A DNA stretch of 64,000 bases from Ornithodoros turicata (GCF_037126465.1 NC_088204.1:68013807-68077806), one strand, 5' to 3'. Counted from the stretch's first letter, positions 22,682-34,400 are shown. The notes: a model not told the origin generated them from the letters alone. Numbers and translations are program-made.

Positions 22682-25600
22682 TTAACTTGTCTTGCATATC
22701 GGTGTAGCACAGCAAGCAGGGTAGAATCCAGAGGAGGGATTGAAGCATCCCTCTGGAGGCTTGTCGCATGTTTCAATCTCCACATACGACAAGGTGGCGT
22801 TGCACGTGGCCAGGGCGCACTGGTTCCTCAACATCTGCTGCGTTTGACCGTCAGGAATAGATGTCTTCAAGTATACGCAGCTCCCTGCAATGATTACACG
22901 AAATATTGTGCAACGACATATCCTACTAGTGCAAATGTCTCATGCCTTCGAGCTTAGAATGTCTGCATATTATATAATGCGTAGTACTGTTCTCAAGATA
23001 GTGACATTATTCTCACTATTCTCCTCTATTGTGCACGTATTCACAGAGGTAACATATGAATTGGATTGACGACAACAGAAAACAGCAAGTGCATGCACTG
23101 ACCGACAATGAGTGACAAAACTTTCAAAATTGGCAACTTCGAATTGGCGATTTCGATTGCCATCTTGTGTTATCTTCGTGTGAAAATGCTATAAGAGGAT
23201 GTCGGCGCCTCTTGTTCTGTTTCTTTACACTATCACGTATTTCTGCATTCGATGCCAACCAAGATACTTTACAAGGTACAAGACTTATGTGCGCGGTCTC
23301 CGCTACACAGAACACTCCTATGAAGTTATTCCACGCAGCACCTTCTTTGTGGCGCTCACGTAGTTCGGCACGGTTCTTTTGTGAACTATTCAGGGAGAAT
23401 ATGTGTGTGTTCTTTCTTTCTTCCTTTTTTTTTTTTTTTTTTTTACGTGGAAACGCTTGTAAGTTCGGTTTGGTAGCCAGATTAAAATTTACGATGCAAC
23501 GAAATTATACCGAATTTCATGTTGCGATATCTCGATGAGTAATAAATCGATGGCAACCAACCGGCTACATCCAGATAGCTTACACGTGTAAGATTCTAGC
23601 CAACAAGGTCATTGCGGCGGCAAACGCGATCTCCGGGCGTGGCGTGCGCCCGTGAGAGAGACGGAAATATAGGGGCACGCGTACCTTGCGGGCAGTCTAT
23701 CTCGCGAACGCGTGAAGCTTGGGCGCCGATCAAGGTACCCAAGCAGCACAATGTACTGAAAGTCGAGTGCAATAGGGGTGGACGGGTAGGTGGAAGGCCT
23801 TGAACACACTCGTAAAACTAAAGAACATTGATAAGACACATACCGTCCACCCCTATTGCACTCGACTTTCAGTACATTGTGCTGCTTGGGATATCGTCGG
23901 AAAGCGCTTCGGAACCAATTTGTGAAAGACGAGACAGCGAGGCAGGTTGACGGTGTGCTTATTGCCGCGAAAGAGGTAAGTATGAACGATATGAACGAGA
24001 TGCTCGTCACTTGAGGGAGAGGCAGGTAATGACCGTCTTTGTCATTGTCTTCTTCAGCGATGGATTCAACAAGAGGTTCTACCTGGACCTTAAGCGATAT
24101 CGGCCTCAACAACAATAACCTAAATTTTATAAATTTGGAAAAATCAAAATTTTGCAAGACTGTCGGCATATATGAAACTGCAATATGATCAGAATCGAAA
24201 GAAACTCCAATCAGAAGAAAGGGCGGCTCGAGAGGAACCCAAAAAGCCCCCAAAGTGGAGCACAAAGCGATCGAGGGATATACGGGAACACCGAAGAAGA
24301 CTAGCGGCGGAGGCAAATTTAACTGCTGGCGCGCACAGCGAGCCCCTACTCTCTTTAATAAATGAATAAAGACGTGTATTTCTTTCACTAAAATGCCGCA
24401 AGGAGCAAAGGAATCGGAGATCACGACGTTTTCATCTATAGCAATGCGTCTCGGACACGACTGAGCACGCCCTAGAGTCACTAAATAAGCTTGGCTTCAG
24501 GGTAACGACACTGAGCTCCAAGAACGAGCATGCGCCATCTTGTTTTCACGCCACGGTAGGCACGCGCAAGCGCGCTTCAGAGCGCACGATGCCATCTATC
24601 GCACGCGGGTGAAATGTTCCGTTCTCTTGCAAGCAGCTCATCAAGGTTGACGGCCTTGAGCTCACCTTGACATCCTCGGGACGCTTTGGTGGACAATACG
24701 TGGATTATAGCGCAACGATCATGCACACTGCTCTATCCCACAGGGAGCATTATGTGAGTCGTCTTTGATCCTCAATGGTACAGGCGTGCTGCGGAAACTA
24801 GACGGCGTTCCTGCTCTCCCACCTCAGTGTCGATACTCTGAAGCGAAGCTTATTTAGTGACTCTAGCCCGCCGTAAATATTTTTTTTTCTTGCGAACGGA
24901 AGGGAAGAAAAAAAAAGGGGGAAGGTCGTTTTGAGACGCGAGGTCGACTTGGTATTCCTGTGGGCAAGAACAAGGAGAGAAGAAAAACAAGGAAAGGAAA
25001 AGAAGAGTGAAGAAGGAAAAAGAGGCGGGAGAAAAAGTAACTCTCCGTGGTTATTTGTCACTGATTCGCTCATGTGGTTCACTCACAGAGTGTGTTCACC
25101 TAGAGTCACTAAATAGGGAGCAGAGTAGCGACACTGAGCCACGCCGGCGAGCGCGCCCGCCATCTTGAGTCAGCCGCAGCTGCGTCGCCTAGCAATGAGA
25201 CACCAATCTCCCCCTTCTCCCCTGGAGAACAGCGCGCAGTCGAGCCAGCTCGCAACCTAGGAAACCGGTTTTGGATGGAAGGGACTCAACATGGACGGCA
25301 CACTCCGAGAGTTGTTGGAAGGAGAAACCACGTGACACGATCGGGGCCCAATCGCGGACACCGAACGGCGTCTCTGGCGCGGAAAAAGAACGCGATACTC
25401 TGTACCCCTATTTAGTGACTCTATATTCACCTACGTCACGTTGTGACGTGGCACGCGCATAAGCTCCTCCCACTGGTGGTTATTTTTCGTGTTAGCAGCA
25501 TCGAAAGATGACAAACTGCGCGATTTTTCAATGCGGCCAACCATAGTTTTCGTAAAAGAAAAGGTGAGAACGACAATGACGAAGTGTCTTCGGGATAAAA

Positions 25601-26101
25601 GAAGGGGATGGACGCGACTGGATTTCAAAACACCATTCTAGGTTTCGTTTTCGAGAAAACGCTAGATAATCTCAGCAGCTGCGCCACAAAAATGACCACC
25701 ACCGTGGCGGCCAAGCGCGTTCGTTGGATTGGAACACCCTTGGATTGGATTGTGGATTGGAAAAGAAAGAAAAATGAATACACCCTATTCAGAGGCCGTT
25801 CGCAACTTCTGTGTCTCTCAGGAAGTAGGACAGTTGACGTTGTCCCGTTCTTTTATCATTACCTATATCCCACAAATACGACCTAAATACTTTTCGTGTG
25901 TGCCTAATCAGGGGTACATGCTATCAGGCGGTCATTGGTAATTCGTGCTCCACAATAATGAGTTATCCAACATCGCCACCACAGCGAGACGCACTTACCG
26001 TAACTAACTTCCACGCTTACGGGGTATTTTAAAGCCTTAGCAGGAACAAGATAGATCACGGAAACCAGGAGCTGTGCGAACGCAAGTGAAGCTCCTAACA
26101 T
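22682..26101 (-). CDS. secreted SVWC-domain protein, gene A (two exons)
   Basis: Exon 1 is 26101-25999 (103 nt, phase 1), from ATG: signal peptide MLGASLAFAQLLVSVIYLVP, ending VSVEVSY plus a split Gly codon. The donor is GTAAGT. Exon 2 is 22884-22682 after a TTGCAG acceptor. The joined frame is 306 nt, 101 residues. The mature protein has eight cysteines spaced C-x19-C-x4-C-x11-C-x6-C-x10-CC-x4-C, the SVWC pattern, with NPSSGFYPACCATPIC near the end and a short KTS tail. The family (tick 8.9 kDa proteins; insect Vago is a relative) is secreted; the role here is unknown. The 3.1-kb intron holds a hairpin, two MITEs and a small plus-strand frame. The closest paralogue in the window is gene B. 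Confidence 0.88.
23738..23890. mobile_element. perfect 48-bp inverted repeat hairpin (MITE-like)
   Basis: Arms at 23738-23785 and 23843-23890 (starting CCCAAGCAGCACAATGTACT) are perfect reverse complements separated by 57 bases. It lies inside the intron of SVWC gene A. Confidence 0.85.
24172..24369 (+). CDS. small charged open frame, possible last exon or relic
   Basis: The frame encodes a lysine-, arginine- and glutamate-rich peptide (DQNRKKLQSEERAAREEPKK, then RSRDIREHRRRLAAEAN) ending LLSLINE. The stop overlaps an AATAAA at 24366-24371, and a second AATAAA starts at 24357. Upstream, 23891-23976 reads KDETARQVDGVLIAAKE directly into a GTAAGT donor, so it may be a preceding exon. I could not connect the two in frame. 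Composition suggests a nucleic-acid-binding or transposon-derived protein, but no family is recognised. It is antisense to the gene A intron. Could be chance. Confidence 0.3.
   Translation: MKLQYDQNRKKLQSEERAAREEPKKPPKWSTKRSRDIREHRRRLAAEANLTAGAHSEPLLSLINE
24475..24863. mobile_element. MITE, GAGTCACTAAATA family
   Basis: The left end GAGTCACTAAATAAGCTTGG and the right end (AAGCTTATTTAGTGACTC) are inverted. The complementarity extends over the CGACACTGAG and CAGTGTCG blocks. TA flanks both ends. The interior has a CATCAAGGTTGACGG block shared with 36322-37035. Lies in the intron of SVWC gene A. Confidence 0.8.
25103..25421. mobile_element. MITE, GAGTCACTAAATA family, diverged subfamily
   Basis: The left end is GAGTCACTAAATAGGGAGCA and the right end is CCTATTTAGTGACTC. 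The interior differs from the 24475 copy. An 8-base TTCACCTA occurs just outside the left end and again 4 bases outside the right end, a possible target duplication. Confidence 0.75.
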
Positions 26102-28420
26102 GCTTGTCCTTGCACTGTCTCGATGTGAGCATGGGAAGAAGTCATCCTTGGGTAGACGAGCGATCCACCTGCCTTGACTGGCGACACGTTGTTTAGGGGA
26201 ACGGAAAGGAGGAAGGGCAAGGGCCTCTAACCCAATCTATCTGCACGTGTGCCCCTCGAAATGATGTTGACGTGAACCCACACAAAGAAAAGAATTACAA
26301 ACATGTGCAAGTTTGAACTGCAGGAGCCTTCGTGATCGACATGATCGACAATGAGCCCAACACGGTAGAAACATATACTCAGGCTATCACAGCAGTTTTG
26401 TCGTTCCTTCAATATGTGTCGCCGTACTTTTGAAGAACCTCTTCAGAGCGCAGATATGAGTGACGGGAGCACAACAGTCATGAAATGGAACCGTTTGCCG
26501 CGTGGTTGACATAAATTATTCCCTGTAGCGACTGGTAGAAGTGATGCAGTATGTGATGTGAGTGCTCCGGAGTGTTGGTACGATCGCTTCTGTCGAAGAC
26601 GGTTATTTATGTTGGTAACGACGCAACCATCTTCGCGGGGCTGAGCTAAGGAAGGCAATTCGTCGGCGTAACTTGGAAACGTGTTTTTTGGAGTGGATGT
26701 ACTTTTTCCTCGGTTTTCCTATCATCTCGTTTCTGGTACACTTGGCGAGACTGGGATTGAAAGCGTATATCCGTCTTCACATGACTGTAGTCTGAGGGTT
26801 TCTCTGTGGAACAGGTTGCTACTCTGTGATAGGTGAAAATGTAAAATGAGATCAATTAAAATTCATGGGTAAAGATTCGCCCTCTTGTGCCTGGGCAAAC
26901 ACATTAGCTCTATCGTTTCATTCGTCGAATTCGTTGTATACCACAAATTTGTGTGTGTTTTAAATAATGTAGCTTAGCTGATTGCTTCGTGCTCATCAGA
27001 CATGGCGCCAGATATCCTAAAAATGCATTGCATTATGTGTATCCTAGAAACTTCCTGATCATCTTGAAACGCTCTTACTGCAAATAAGGTAATTGGTACA
27101 AAATCGATAGCTCATTGAATAACTTGAATGGCAGTTGAAACACGTATATCAACGTCTTTGCCAGAGCGAGCGAGTTGATGGTGGTGGTGATGGTGATGAC
27201 GATAATAATAATATTATTATTATCATTATTACTATTATTAATTTCGGTTTCATTCAGTGCCCATAAACAACCCGAGGATCTGGGAGATGCACCAAAATAC
27301 AAGGAAAATATAAAGAGAGATATACATGAAGCATATTAGACATGAAGCAGAAAAATTAAATATGAAAAAAAAATCATGACAAACAACACGAAAAGCGGCG
27401 ACGGCACGAACTATTCTGTAGGAGCCTCCATATTCATAGTTTTCTTTCCTAATTCCAACTCCATACATTTAGCAAGAGATAGTTACAGCGATTATGAAGA
27501 TATGATGAAAACCAAGCGCACAGTTCAGGTGCCATTCCATAGTATGGTAATTTGAGAGTGAGTTCGTTCCAGAAGAACAAACGTGCCGCTGCGAGCTCCA
27601 CCTAGGGATGAACACAACACGTAGAACCACCAAATGTCGCCTTCGTTAGATCAAAATACACAGACTCAACCTGCTCTCGATTATCAATGTGCGTGCTCAG
27701 GGAGTTAGTGTACAGGTAACGAGGTTTATTTCAACGGATCTGCCAGGTGGAAATTCATGTTGTACAGCGCTTAGAAAAGAACAAAAACGAAACCATAGAT
27801 GCCTAAAGATTACCTTTCAAAAAAATCTTTCGCGATATTCAAGGCTGGCTTGTCAATGAATTGCTTTATGGTAAGTGTTCCGTGAAGCGCATTCACAAGA
27901 AAGCAAGAAAAACGAAGAAACAAAGCATGTATAAATCTCTCTCATGTATGCATGTATACATGTATGTACCCTTCGCCATAAATGTATGTAATGTATGTAC
28001 ATGCGCCAGTCAATTCACATATAAACGTAAATACAGTCGTATGCAGCGTGAACGCTCGGAGCCCGCGAGGTTTGTCGGTAACTATAATGCCGGAACAGTA
28101 GCAGCGAGCTGCTGCACGTGCATCCTTCACGTACAGCACTGGCGGCTTATGAAAGTAGCACAATTCCAGTTGCAGATATCCCAAACGTGCTGAGTACAGT
28201 TGTAATGTGGTCTTCTTCGCGCAATCCTTGCCTAGGAAACGAGTTACATCACACGTTTTGCTGAGGTCATCGCATAACCAGTGCACAAATGTGACACTGA
28301 AACCCAGGAGCTTGCCACGATATAAAATCTTTTGTTACTGCATTACTTATGGTGTACCACACATGATACCATACATGGAAATACGTACAGTGGACACTGA
28401 GAAAGAAGTACTACTTTCTG
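26102..28420. other. spacer between SVWC genes A and B; no recognisable gene
   Basis: This is the upstream region of gene A. No TATA box is obvious. An ATAATAATA/TTATTATTA tract lies at about 27200-27240. Frames here have no domain. Confidence 0.4.
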
Positions 28421-28424
28421 GGAA

Positions 28425-28505
28425 GTAGGTACTTGAAGTGTCGCCCCCTGGCGATGAAACTCTCCACTCGTCATCTTTCAACTAAAGTTATTGTTGTTGT
28501 TATTA
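28425..28505 (+). mobile_element. short LINE 3' tail fragment
   Basis: TGTCGCCCCCTGGCGATGAA followed by a TTGTTGTTGTT end resembles the tail seen at the extreme right of the window (ATCGCCTGTTGCGATGAAAC). Confidence 0.35.
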
Positions 28506-28605
28506 GGTATTTGAATACTACACCCAAACTTTCCCAGCATGTTCCCAATAGCTGTTCCGGTTTTATGAGACTCTGAAGCGAGGCGCGGGAAAGGCATGAG
28601 AAGAA

Positions 28606-28730
28606 ACAACCATCGAGGCAGCAGCTAGAGAACACAGGCCGGGCTAGAAACACAGACACAACAGGGATAACTGTTGGCTCTGTGTTCCTAACCCGGTCTG
28701 TGTTCCCTAGCTGCTGCCTTAATGGTTGTT
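28606..28730. mobile_element. imperfect ~50-bp inverted repeat hairpin
   Basis: The left arm (AACAACCATCGAGGCAGCAG...) and the right arm (...CTGCTGCCTTAATGGTTGTT) pair with a few mismatches around a loop of about 22 bases. No coding content. Confidence 0.7.
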
Positions 28731-29069
28731 ATGAATTGGCACCAACTACACTGCATCATTCCTGCCTTCATGAGGAGAAAACATTGCGAAGCAACGAAAG
28801 ATGCATGGTTCTCTCGATCACCATATGGCAATAGTTACATGTTTTAACGCCACTACAGAGCGACTACAAGATGAGCGTACAGAACAGACGCCTGTGTTTT
28901 GTAGTTATTACCTGCAACAGGTGGCGAATGAGGGGTATAGCCGGTCCTCATAGCGTCGCATATTTCCCTTCATGTATTTCAGGCCCGTCTCGCATAGATA
29001 AGTTTATGTAACCATAGCAAAACAAAAAACAAAAAAAAAACGTGCGTTTGGTGTTATAGCAGGTCGTGC

Positions 29070-29075
29070 TTTATT
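29070..29075 (-). promoter_or_regulatory. AATAAA polyadenylation signal downstream of gene B
   Basis: AATAAA on the minus strand is 96 bp past the minus-strand stop at 29171. That stop closes the mucin-like frame reached only through a frameshift. The spacing matches genes A and C, which supports 29171 as the ancestral end of gene B. Confidence 0.6.
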
Positions 29076-29170
29076 CCTTCTTTTCATAGTCTATTTTTTT
29101 AGAATGTATGCAATGCTTTCGATCATATTTTGTGCGTTATTGTGTCTCGTTGCAGCAGTACCGGATGCAG

Positions 29171-29690
29171 TTACTGTTGGAACAAACGTATTTCAGGAAA
29201 ATACGGGGCGGGAGGCGCATTGGTGGGGTGGCGTCGTAGTCCTCTTTTTATTTTGTTGCTCTTTTTTCGGTGGTGGGAGGGAGGTCTCAATTCATCCCTT
29301 TTGTCCTTCCATGGACGAGAACATGGTGGTGGATTGGTGGTTGATGCACTAATAGAAAGCCAGGTGGTGGACGAGACAGTGAAAGGCACACTGGTAGACG
29401 AGGTAGTGGAGAGCACAGAGATGGACGGATTGCTAAATAACTCATTGGCAGACGGATCAGTTGATGGCTCGGTGGTGTATGGAGGCGAGAACGGAGCGGT
29501 AGACGGTGCATTGGGGATCACAGAGATGGACTGGTTGGGGACGTGTTCGGTGGTAGACGTGGCAACTAAGGGCCATTTAGTGGATTTATTAGTGGAGTGC
29601 CAAGTGGTAGGTGCGGCAGTGGAAGGCCAAGTGGGGAGCGGGATAACCGAAGGCGCATTCGTGGACGGTATATTGGAGTGAGTGGTTTAG
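29171..29690 (-). pseudogene. out-of-frame continuation of the gene B mucin tail
   Basis: On the minus strand, in the frame offset by one from gene B, the Ser/Thr/Pro-rich composition continues (TTWHSTNKST, SISVIPNAPSTAPFSPPYTT, SVLSTTSSTSVPFTVSSTTW). It then changes to a basic tail ending FPEIRLFQQ with a stop at 29171. The switch point is near 29672-29685 and equals one missing base. Either the allele is frameshifted or the assembly dropped a base next to the repeat. Confidence 0.6.
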
Positions 29691-31370
29691 ATTTAGTTGT
29701 AGAAGGCCACGTGGTGGACGTCAGGGCAGTGGAAGGCTCAGTGGTAGACGTGGTAGTAGAAGGTGAAGTTGTGGGCGGGATAGTGGAGGGGAAATTGGGG
29801 GACGGCGTACTGGAGGGCTCAGTGGTAGACGCGGTTGTAGAGGGCGGGATAGTGGAAGGGAAACTGGTGGACGGCGTAGTGGAGAGCTGAGTGGTGGACG
29901 CGGTAGTAGAAAGCGAAGTTGTGGGCGGGATAGTGGAAGGTAAATTGGTGGACGGTGTGGTGGAGAGCTCGGTGATAGACGGGGTAGTAGAAGGAGAAGT
30001 TGTGGGCGGGACAGTGGAAGGGAAACTGGTGGACGGCGTAGTGGAGAGCTGAGTGGTGGACGCGGTAGTAGAAAGCGAAGTTGTGGGCGGGATAGTGGAA
30101 GGTAAATTGGTGGACGGTGTGGTGGAGAGCTCGGTGATAGACGGGGTAGTAGAAGGAGAAGTTGTGGGCGGGACAGTGGAAGGGAAACTGGTGGACGGCG
30201 TAGTGGAGAGCTCAGTGGTAGACGCGGTCGTAGAAGGCGAAGTTGTGGGCGGGATAGTGGAAGGTAAATTGGTGGACGGTGTGGTAGAGAGCTCGGTGGT
30301 AGACGGGGTAGTAGAAGGAGAAGTTGTGGGCGGGATAGTGGAAGGGAAACTGGTGGACGGCGTAGTGGAGAGGTCAGTGGTAGACGCGGTAGTAGAAGGC
30401 GAAGTTGTGGGCGGGATAGTGGAAGGTAAATTGGTGGACGGTGTGGTGGAGAGCTCGGTGATAGACGGGGTAGTAGAAGGAGAAGTTGTGGGCGGGATAG
30501 TGGAAGGGAAACTGGTGGACGGCGTAGTGGAGAGCTCAGTGGTAGACGCGGTCGTAGAAGGCGAAGTTGTGGGCCGGTTAGTGGAAGGTAAATTGGTGGA
30601 CGGTGTGGTAGAGAGCTCGGGGGTAGACGGGGTAGTAGAAGGAGAAGTTGTGGGCGGGATAGTGGAAGGGAAATTGGTGGACGGCGTAATGGAGAACTCG
30701 GTGGTAAACAGGGTAGTAAAAGGCGAAGTTGTAGGCGGTATAGTGGAGGACACAGGGTTAGATGTGGTAGTCGATAGCCAAGTGGAAGAGCTTACAGGAG
30801 ACCCAGAGGGCGGGAAAGTACTTGTAGGTTCATTAGACGACGTGCTAGCGCTTCGAGTGGAAGGCTGTGTGGAAAGCGTGGTGGTTGTTGAAAATTCGCT
30901 CACAGGTGGAGTGGAAGGCTGTTGTGCGTCCTCAGGTGTGGGGTTGCCTGTATCACCGCAGATGGGATTGGCACAGCAATCTGGGTAGAGTCCGCTTGAC
31001 GGGTTGATGCACCCGTGTGGCAGGTTAGTGCACTTTCTGACCTCCACGTAGCCTTCATCCGCGTAACACGTGGCTAAGGAACACTCTCCAACGACCATCT
31101 GACGCGTCTCGCCATCTCTAATAGAGGTGCGTCTGTAGCTGCAGCTACCTGGAACGACCACAGACTCATATGGCACAATCACATACCGGAAAACAGCAAC
31201 AACACCATCGCAACTAACAACAACGATGTCTTGTTTCCTCGAAAACAAAATGTTGAAGATTTTAACTTACCGTATGCAACGTCTACTGGTACATACTCCT
31301 GAGAACTTCCAGGTCTGTTATGATCCATAGCAACCATGATCAGAGCGAGAAGATGCCCTGCGTGTTGCAT
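29566..31370 (-). CDS. SVWC domain fused to a repetitive mucin tail, gene B (two exons)
   Basis: Exon 1 is 31370-31271 (100 nt, phase 1): MQHAGHLLALIMVAM opens a weak signal peptide, and the exon ends VPVDVAY plus a split Gly. The donor is GTAAGT. Exon 2 is 31148-29566 after a TTCCAG acceptor. The joined frame is 560 residues. Residues ~36-97 are the SVWC domain with the same eight-cysteine spacing as genes A, C and D (SGLYPDCCANPIC at its end). The rest is Ser/Thr/Pro-rich, with a 27-residue repeat such as TTSPSTTPSTTELSTT, and surely O-glycosylated if secreted. From about 29680 the frame turns Leu/Arg/Pro-rich and stops at 29566, while the mucin composition continues in the next frame to 29171. 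The 122-bp intron is the shortest of the four. Confidence 0.82.
29690..30745. repeat. 81-bp coding VNTR with 162-bp higher-order unit
   Basis: GTGGGCGGG starts units at 29771, 29921, 30002, 30083, 30164, 30245, 30326, 30407, 30488, 30569 and 30650, with a diverged one at 30731. The step is 81 bp except near 29852, where one unit is 12 bp short. Alternate units share variants (TNLP versus TSFP in the protein), giving a 162-bp period. Both strands are open through the array. Confidence 0.95.
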
Positions 31371-31460
31371 GCTTGATGCAGCCTCGCTCGAGATGCTTGC
31401 TTACGGCCCACTATCATGCGGGTAAAGGTTCTAAAGATGTTCAAAACATAAAGACAATCT

Positions 31461-31468
31461 TATTTATA
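31461..31468 (-). promoter_or_regulatory. TATA box of gene B
   Basis: TATAAATA on the minus strand lies about 90 bp upstream of the ATG at 31370, with a CCAAT just before it (31471-31475). The placement suits a 5' UTR of about 60 bp. Confidence 0.55.
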
Positions 31469-31475
31469 GGATTGG

Positions 31476-34400
31476 TCACTTTGTAGTTCCTTAATGTCTG
31501 ATAGGCACTGACATTTTTTGTTTGCTTTCGGGGTCACAATCAGGGACTCGACGCTCATTTGCTGCGCTCTCCGTGCCAGCCCTGTGATTGCCCTTGACAA
31601 GAACAGTAGGATTTGCAAATTTGTACAGCTAGTCTACAGGATCGCGGGTATACTCCCTGTGGGTCGCTTCCAGAGGGTCTCCCGTAAGTTCAAAAATTTC
31701 ACACAGAAATTAACTCTGTGGTGACACTTGATGGAAGCGGCGTTTAATTCTTGCCTCATGAGCTACGGACATAATTGTCTTTTCCACCATGAGCCAAAGC
31801 TTTGATGCTAAGTAATGCTGCCTTGTGATAACACTATGCAGGCTACAACACGCCCACTAGTGATCTTGTCGTTCCGAATCGTGAAACCCGTGACCTGTCA
31901 GAGAAAACACGTAAAGAAGCAGAGAGTTTGGCCAGTGAAGAGGGATTTTCTGTGACACCATGGAAGTGCGTGTAGGAAAGGTGGTACTATGCCTTGTACA
32001 AGTGTGCTTTCCTCTGTGTTGTAGATTCAACGCGTACATTGCTCTTGCGTAGGTTAGAGTAACTATAGTCTTCAATAAAAAAGTTACTGTCTCTCTGAAG
32101 CGGTGCACCTCCATAGGTAATAGAGAAATGATGATTCTCTACATTATGCTAAAAAACATATTATTGGATGCAATGCGCAAGAACTTGCTTCCCAACAACG
32201 GGACGCTAGAGCAAATGAAGAGCTAGAACCTGAGATCCTGCATTTGTGTTACTGTTTTCCTCTCGGGCCTCCTTGTTGGGAAGCTAGTAGTAGCTTATCG
32301 CGGTCAGTTGTGCACCTACTCACTGAATATCCAAAGCCGAGAACCGATTCTTCAAATGCCTCCCGCTATGATCCGTCGACGAGTCTATTGCAATGATCTG
32401 CTATCACCTTGCTGTCCTGCTCACACGATTTACGCATAGCGATGGTCCAAAACACGCCCTACTTGCCTAATACATGCGACGAAGAGTAGTCTTTTACCTG
32501 ACAGTGTACTTCTTTCAGTAGTCAATCTTCCAAATAACCAGATCAAAATGGCTACAGTCGATATACGAATGTGCGTGCTACCAGACGAGAGCGAGCAACA
32601 TGTATCATCCATCATTCATCATGTATCATCGGTTCCTTCACGGGTGTCGAATACGATAGCCATAAATCTCTGCGACGCTGTTGTCCTGTGGTAATCCGGA
32701 CTGCCTAGCTCATCTGCTGCCGCGTTATTTATTACTCATACGTGCAGTAAAATACTTGATGCTGGAACGAACATGCAGGAATTTTCCACCGAGCTTTACT
32801 TTGTGAAGTGTGCCAGTTGCTTAACGATGATCCTACACGCACTGACGTATTCACAAGAATATACGCCCACCTAGTAATTTATGGCTTGATATGTCTAAGC
32901 CGGGCATCGTCACTCAGATGCATGATAAAAAAACTAGATGCAGTTTGTCCCATCTCATCCGCGCTGTAGACAGGTAGCAAAACGCCGCACCATGACACCG
33001 CACCTGCACTCCGAGCATAAAAGCAGTAATTTTAATCTGTTTGGGGACTAAATGTATGAGCTAGTTTTAGTGATTCGTTTTCACTGAAACGGTTTGAAAT
33101 GGTATCGCGGAGGTCCAATGAAACTAACGACTGACTCAGAATGGAATGTTCTGGTTGGGCAGCAGCAAATACCTTCGCGAACCGTTCGAGTGAAAACGAT
33201 TAACTGGAACTCCATGTTCTCAGAACCATTATTTCATTTCGAGACTAAATGCACAGAAGTTCATGCAGACCAAGAAAATAGAAGTAAACCGCGAAACAAT
33301 TAGTTTTCACTGTTTTTCCCGTTTTAGTCTTCTGACCCTAATATATTTACTGCAAATAGTCTCTAAACTACCGTGCATATTGTGCTGAAAACTACTGATG
33401 GGTCTGACAATGCAGCTAGTTCCCCAAAGGACTAAATTCCCTCTCTTTTTTTCTTACAGAGTGCGAAGGTTAGGAACTTCTTGCAATGCTTTGGCCATAA
33501 GTGACATCGCAGTGGACGAGGCACATTAAACGCACAAGGACAAAGACAACACAAGCCTCACAACGCCCAGTTGCACACCTGATTTGAATGATTGATAGCA
33601 ATGAAGAACCCATTGCTGATGCCTTTATTCAACTGCCATCATTGAAATGGGGAAAATTTCAGGGCGGGGGACCAAAAATGAGGAGTGATTGCAATCTACA
33701 GGAGGGGCGCATGCAAAAAAAAAAAAGAATCCGGTGAGCATACACCAAACATAATGCCACAACAGTTTTTGGAACAGTAACATACAGCCCTAATCCATGA
33801 AACCCTAAGATTTGAAAGAAAAAGAAACAGATGCAGAACAGAAGAAAACAGACACGGACGCCACATGGGCACACCGTCATCACCGCTGCCGCGCTGCCTC
33901 GGCCAGCTGAACCAGCCTTGGCTACAAGCCTGGATAGGGGCGGACAGTGACAAAATCCATAGCCAACTGCAGCTGTAGAGCAAGTGTTGCCAACAGTTTT
34001 CGGAATTGCGCCCGCTTTCACGGGCTAAAAATACGCGATATTTCCTCGGCTGATTCAATATGGCTGCCTCTGAGCACATACATTCAGAGAAGGAAGAGCC
34101 CTGTTCACGTTATTTGCTGTCCTCCGATCGTCCTTTCCGCCTTTCCTTCTAGCCTCTCTTTACAAGATTTACATGCACACATTATCGATGAAACATCCCA
34201 TGTCATCACCACCACATACTTGTTGGATGCGATGCTACGGTATATACATATAATGCCTCTACAAGTTCACTTCAAGTTACGTTACGCGCTATGTAAATTT
34301 CGCACTTATTGTCATAATTCAAGGCTGCGATTCCGTTACGAAGCTATACAATCAGAATTATACCGCACTCTTTCTTACCTCGGCACGACGCAGTGAACGC

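Noticed and set aside
24798..25082. minus-strand frame rich in Leu, Phe and Ser near 24.8-25.1 kb
   Set aside because: It is partly the right end of the MITE at 24475-24863 and partly purine-rich low-complexity sequence.
29104..29352. plus-strand frame starting MYAMLSIIFCALLCLVAAVP, like a signal peptide
   Set aside because: It overlaps the 3' end and poly(A) region of gene B on the other strand. There is no family match and no splice partner.
30053..30988. 311-codon plus-strand open frame of acidic repeats
   Set aside because: It is the antisense of the gene B mucin VNTR; a stop-free 81-bp unit repeats without stops in more than one frame.
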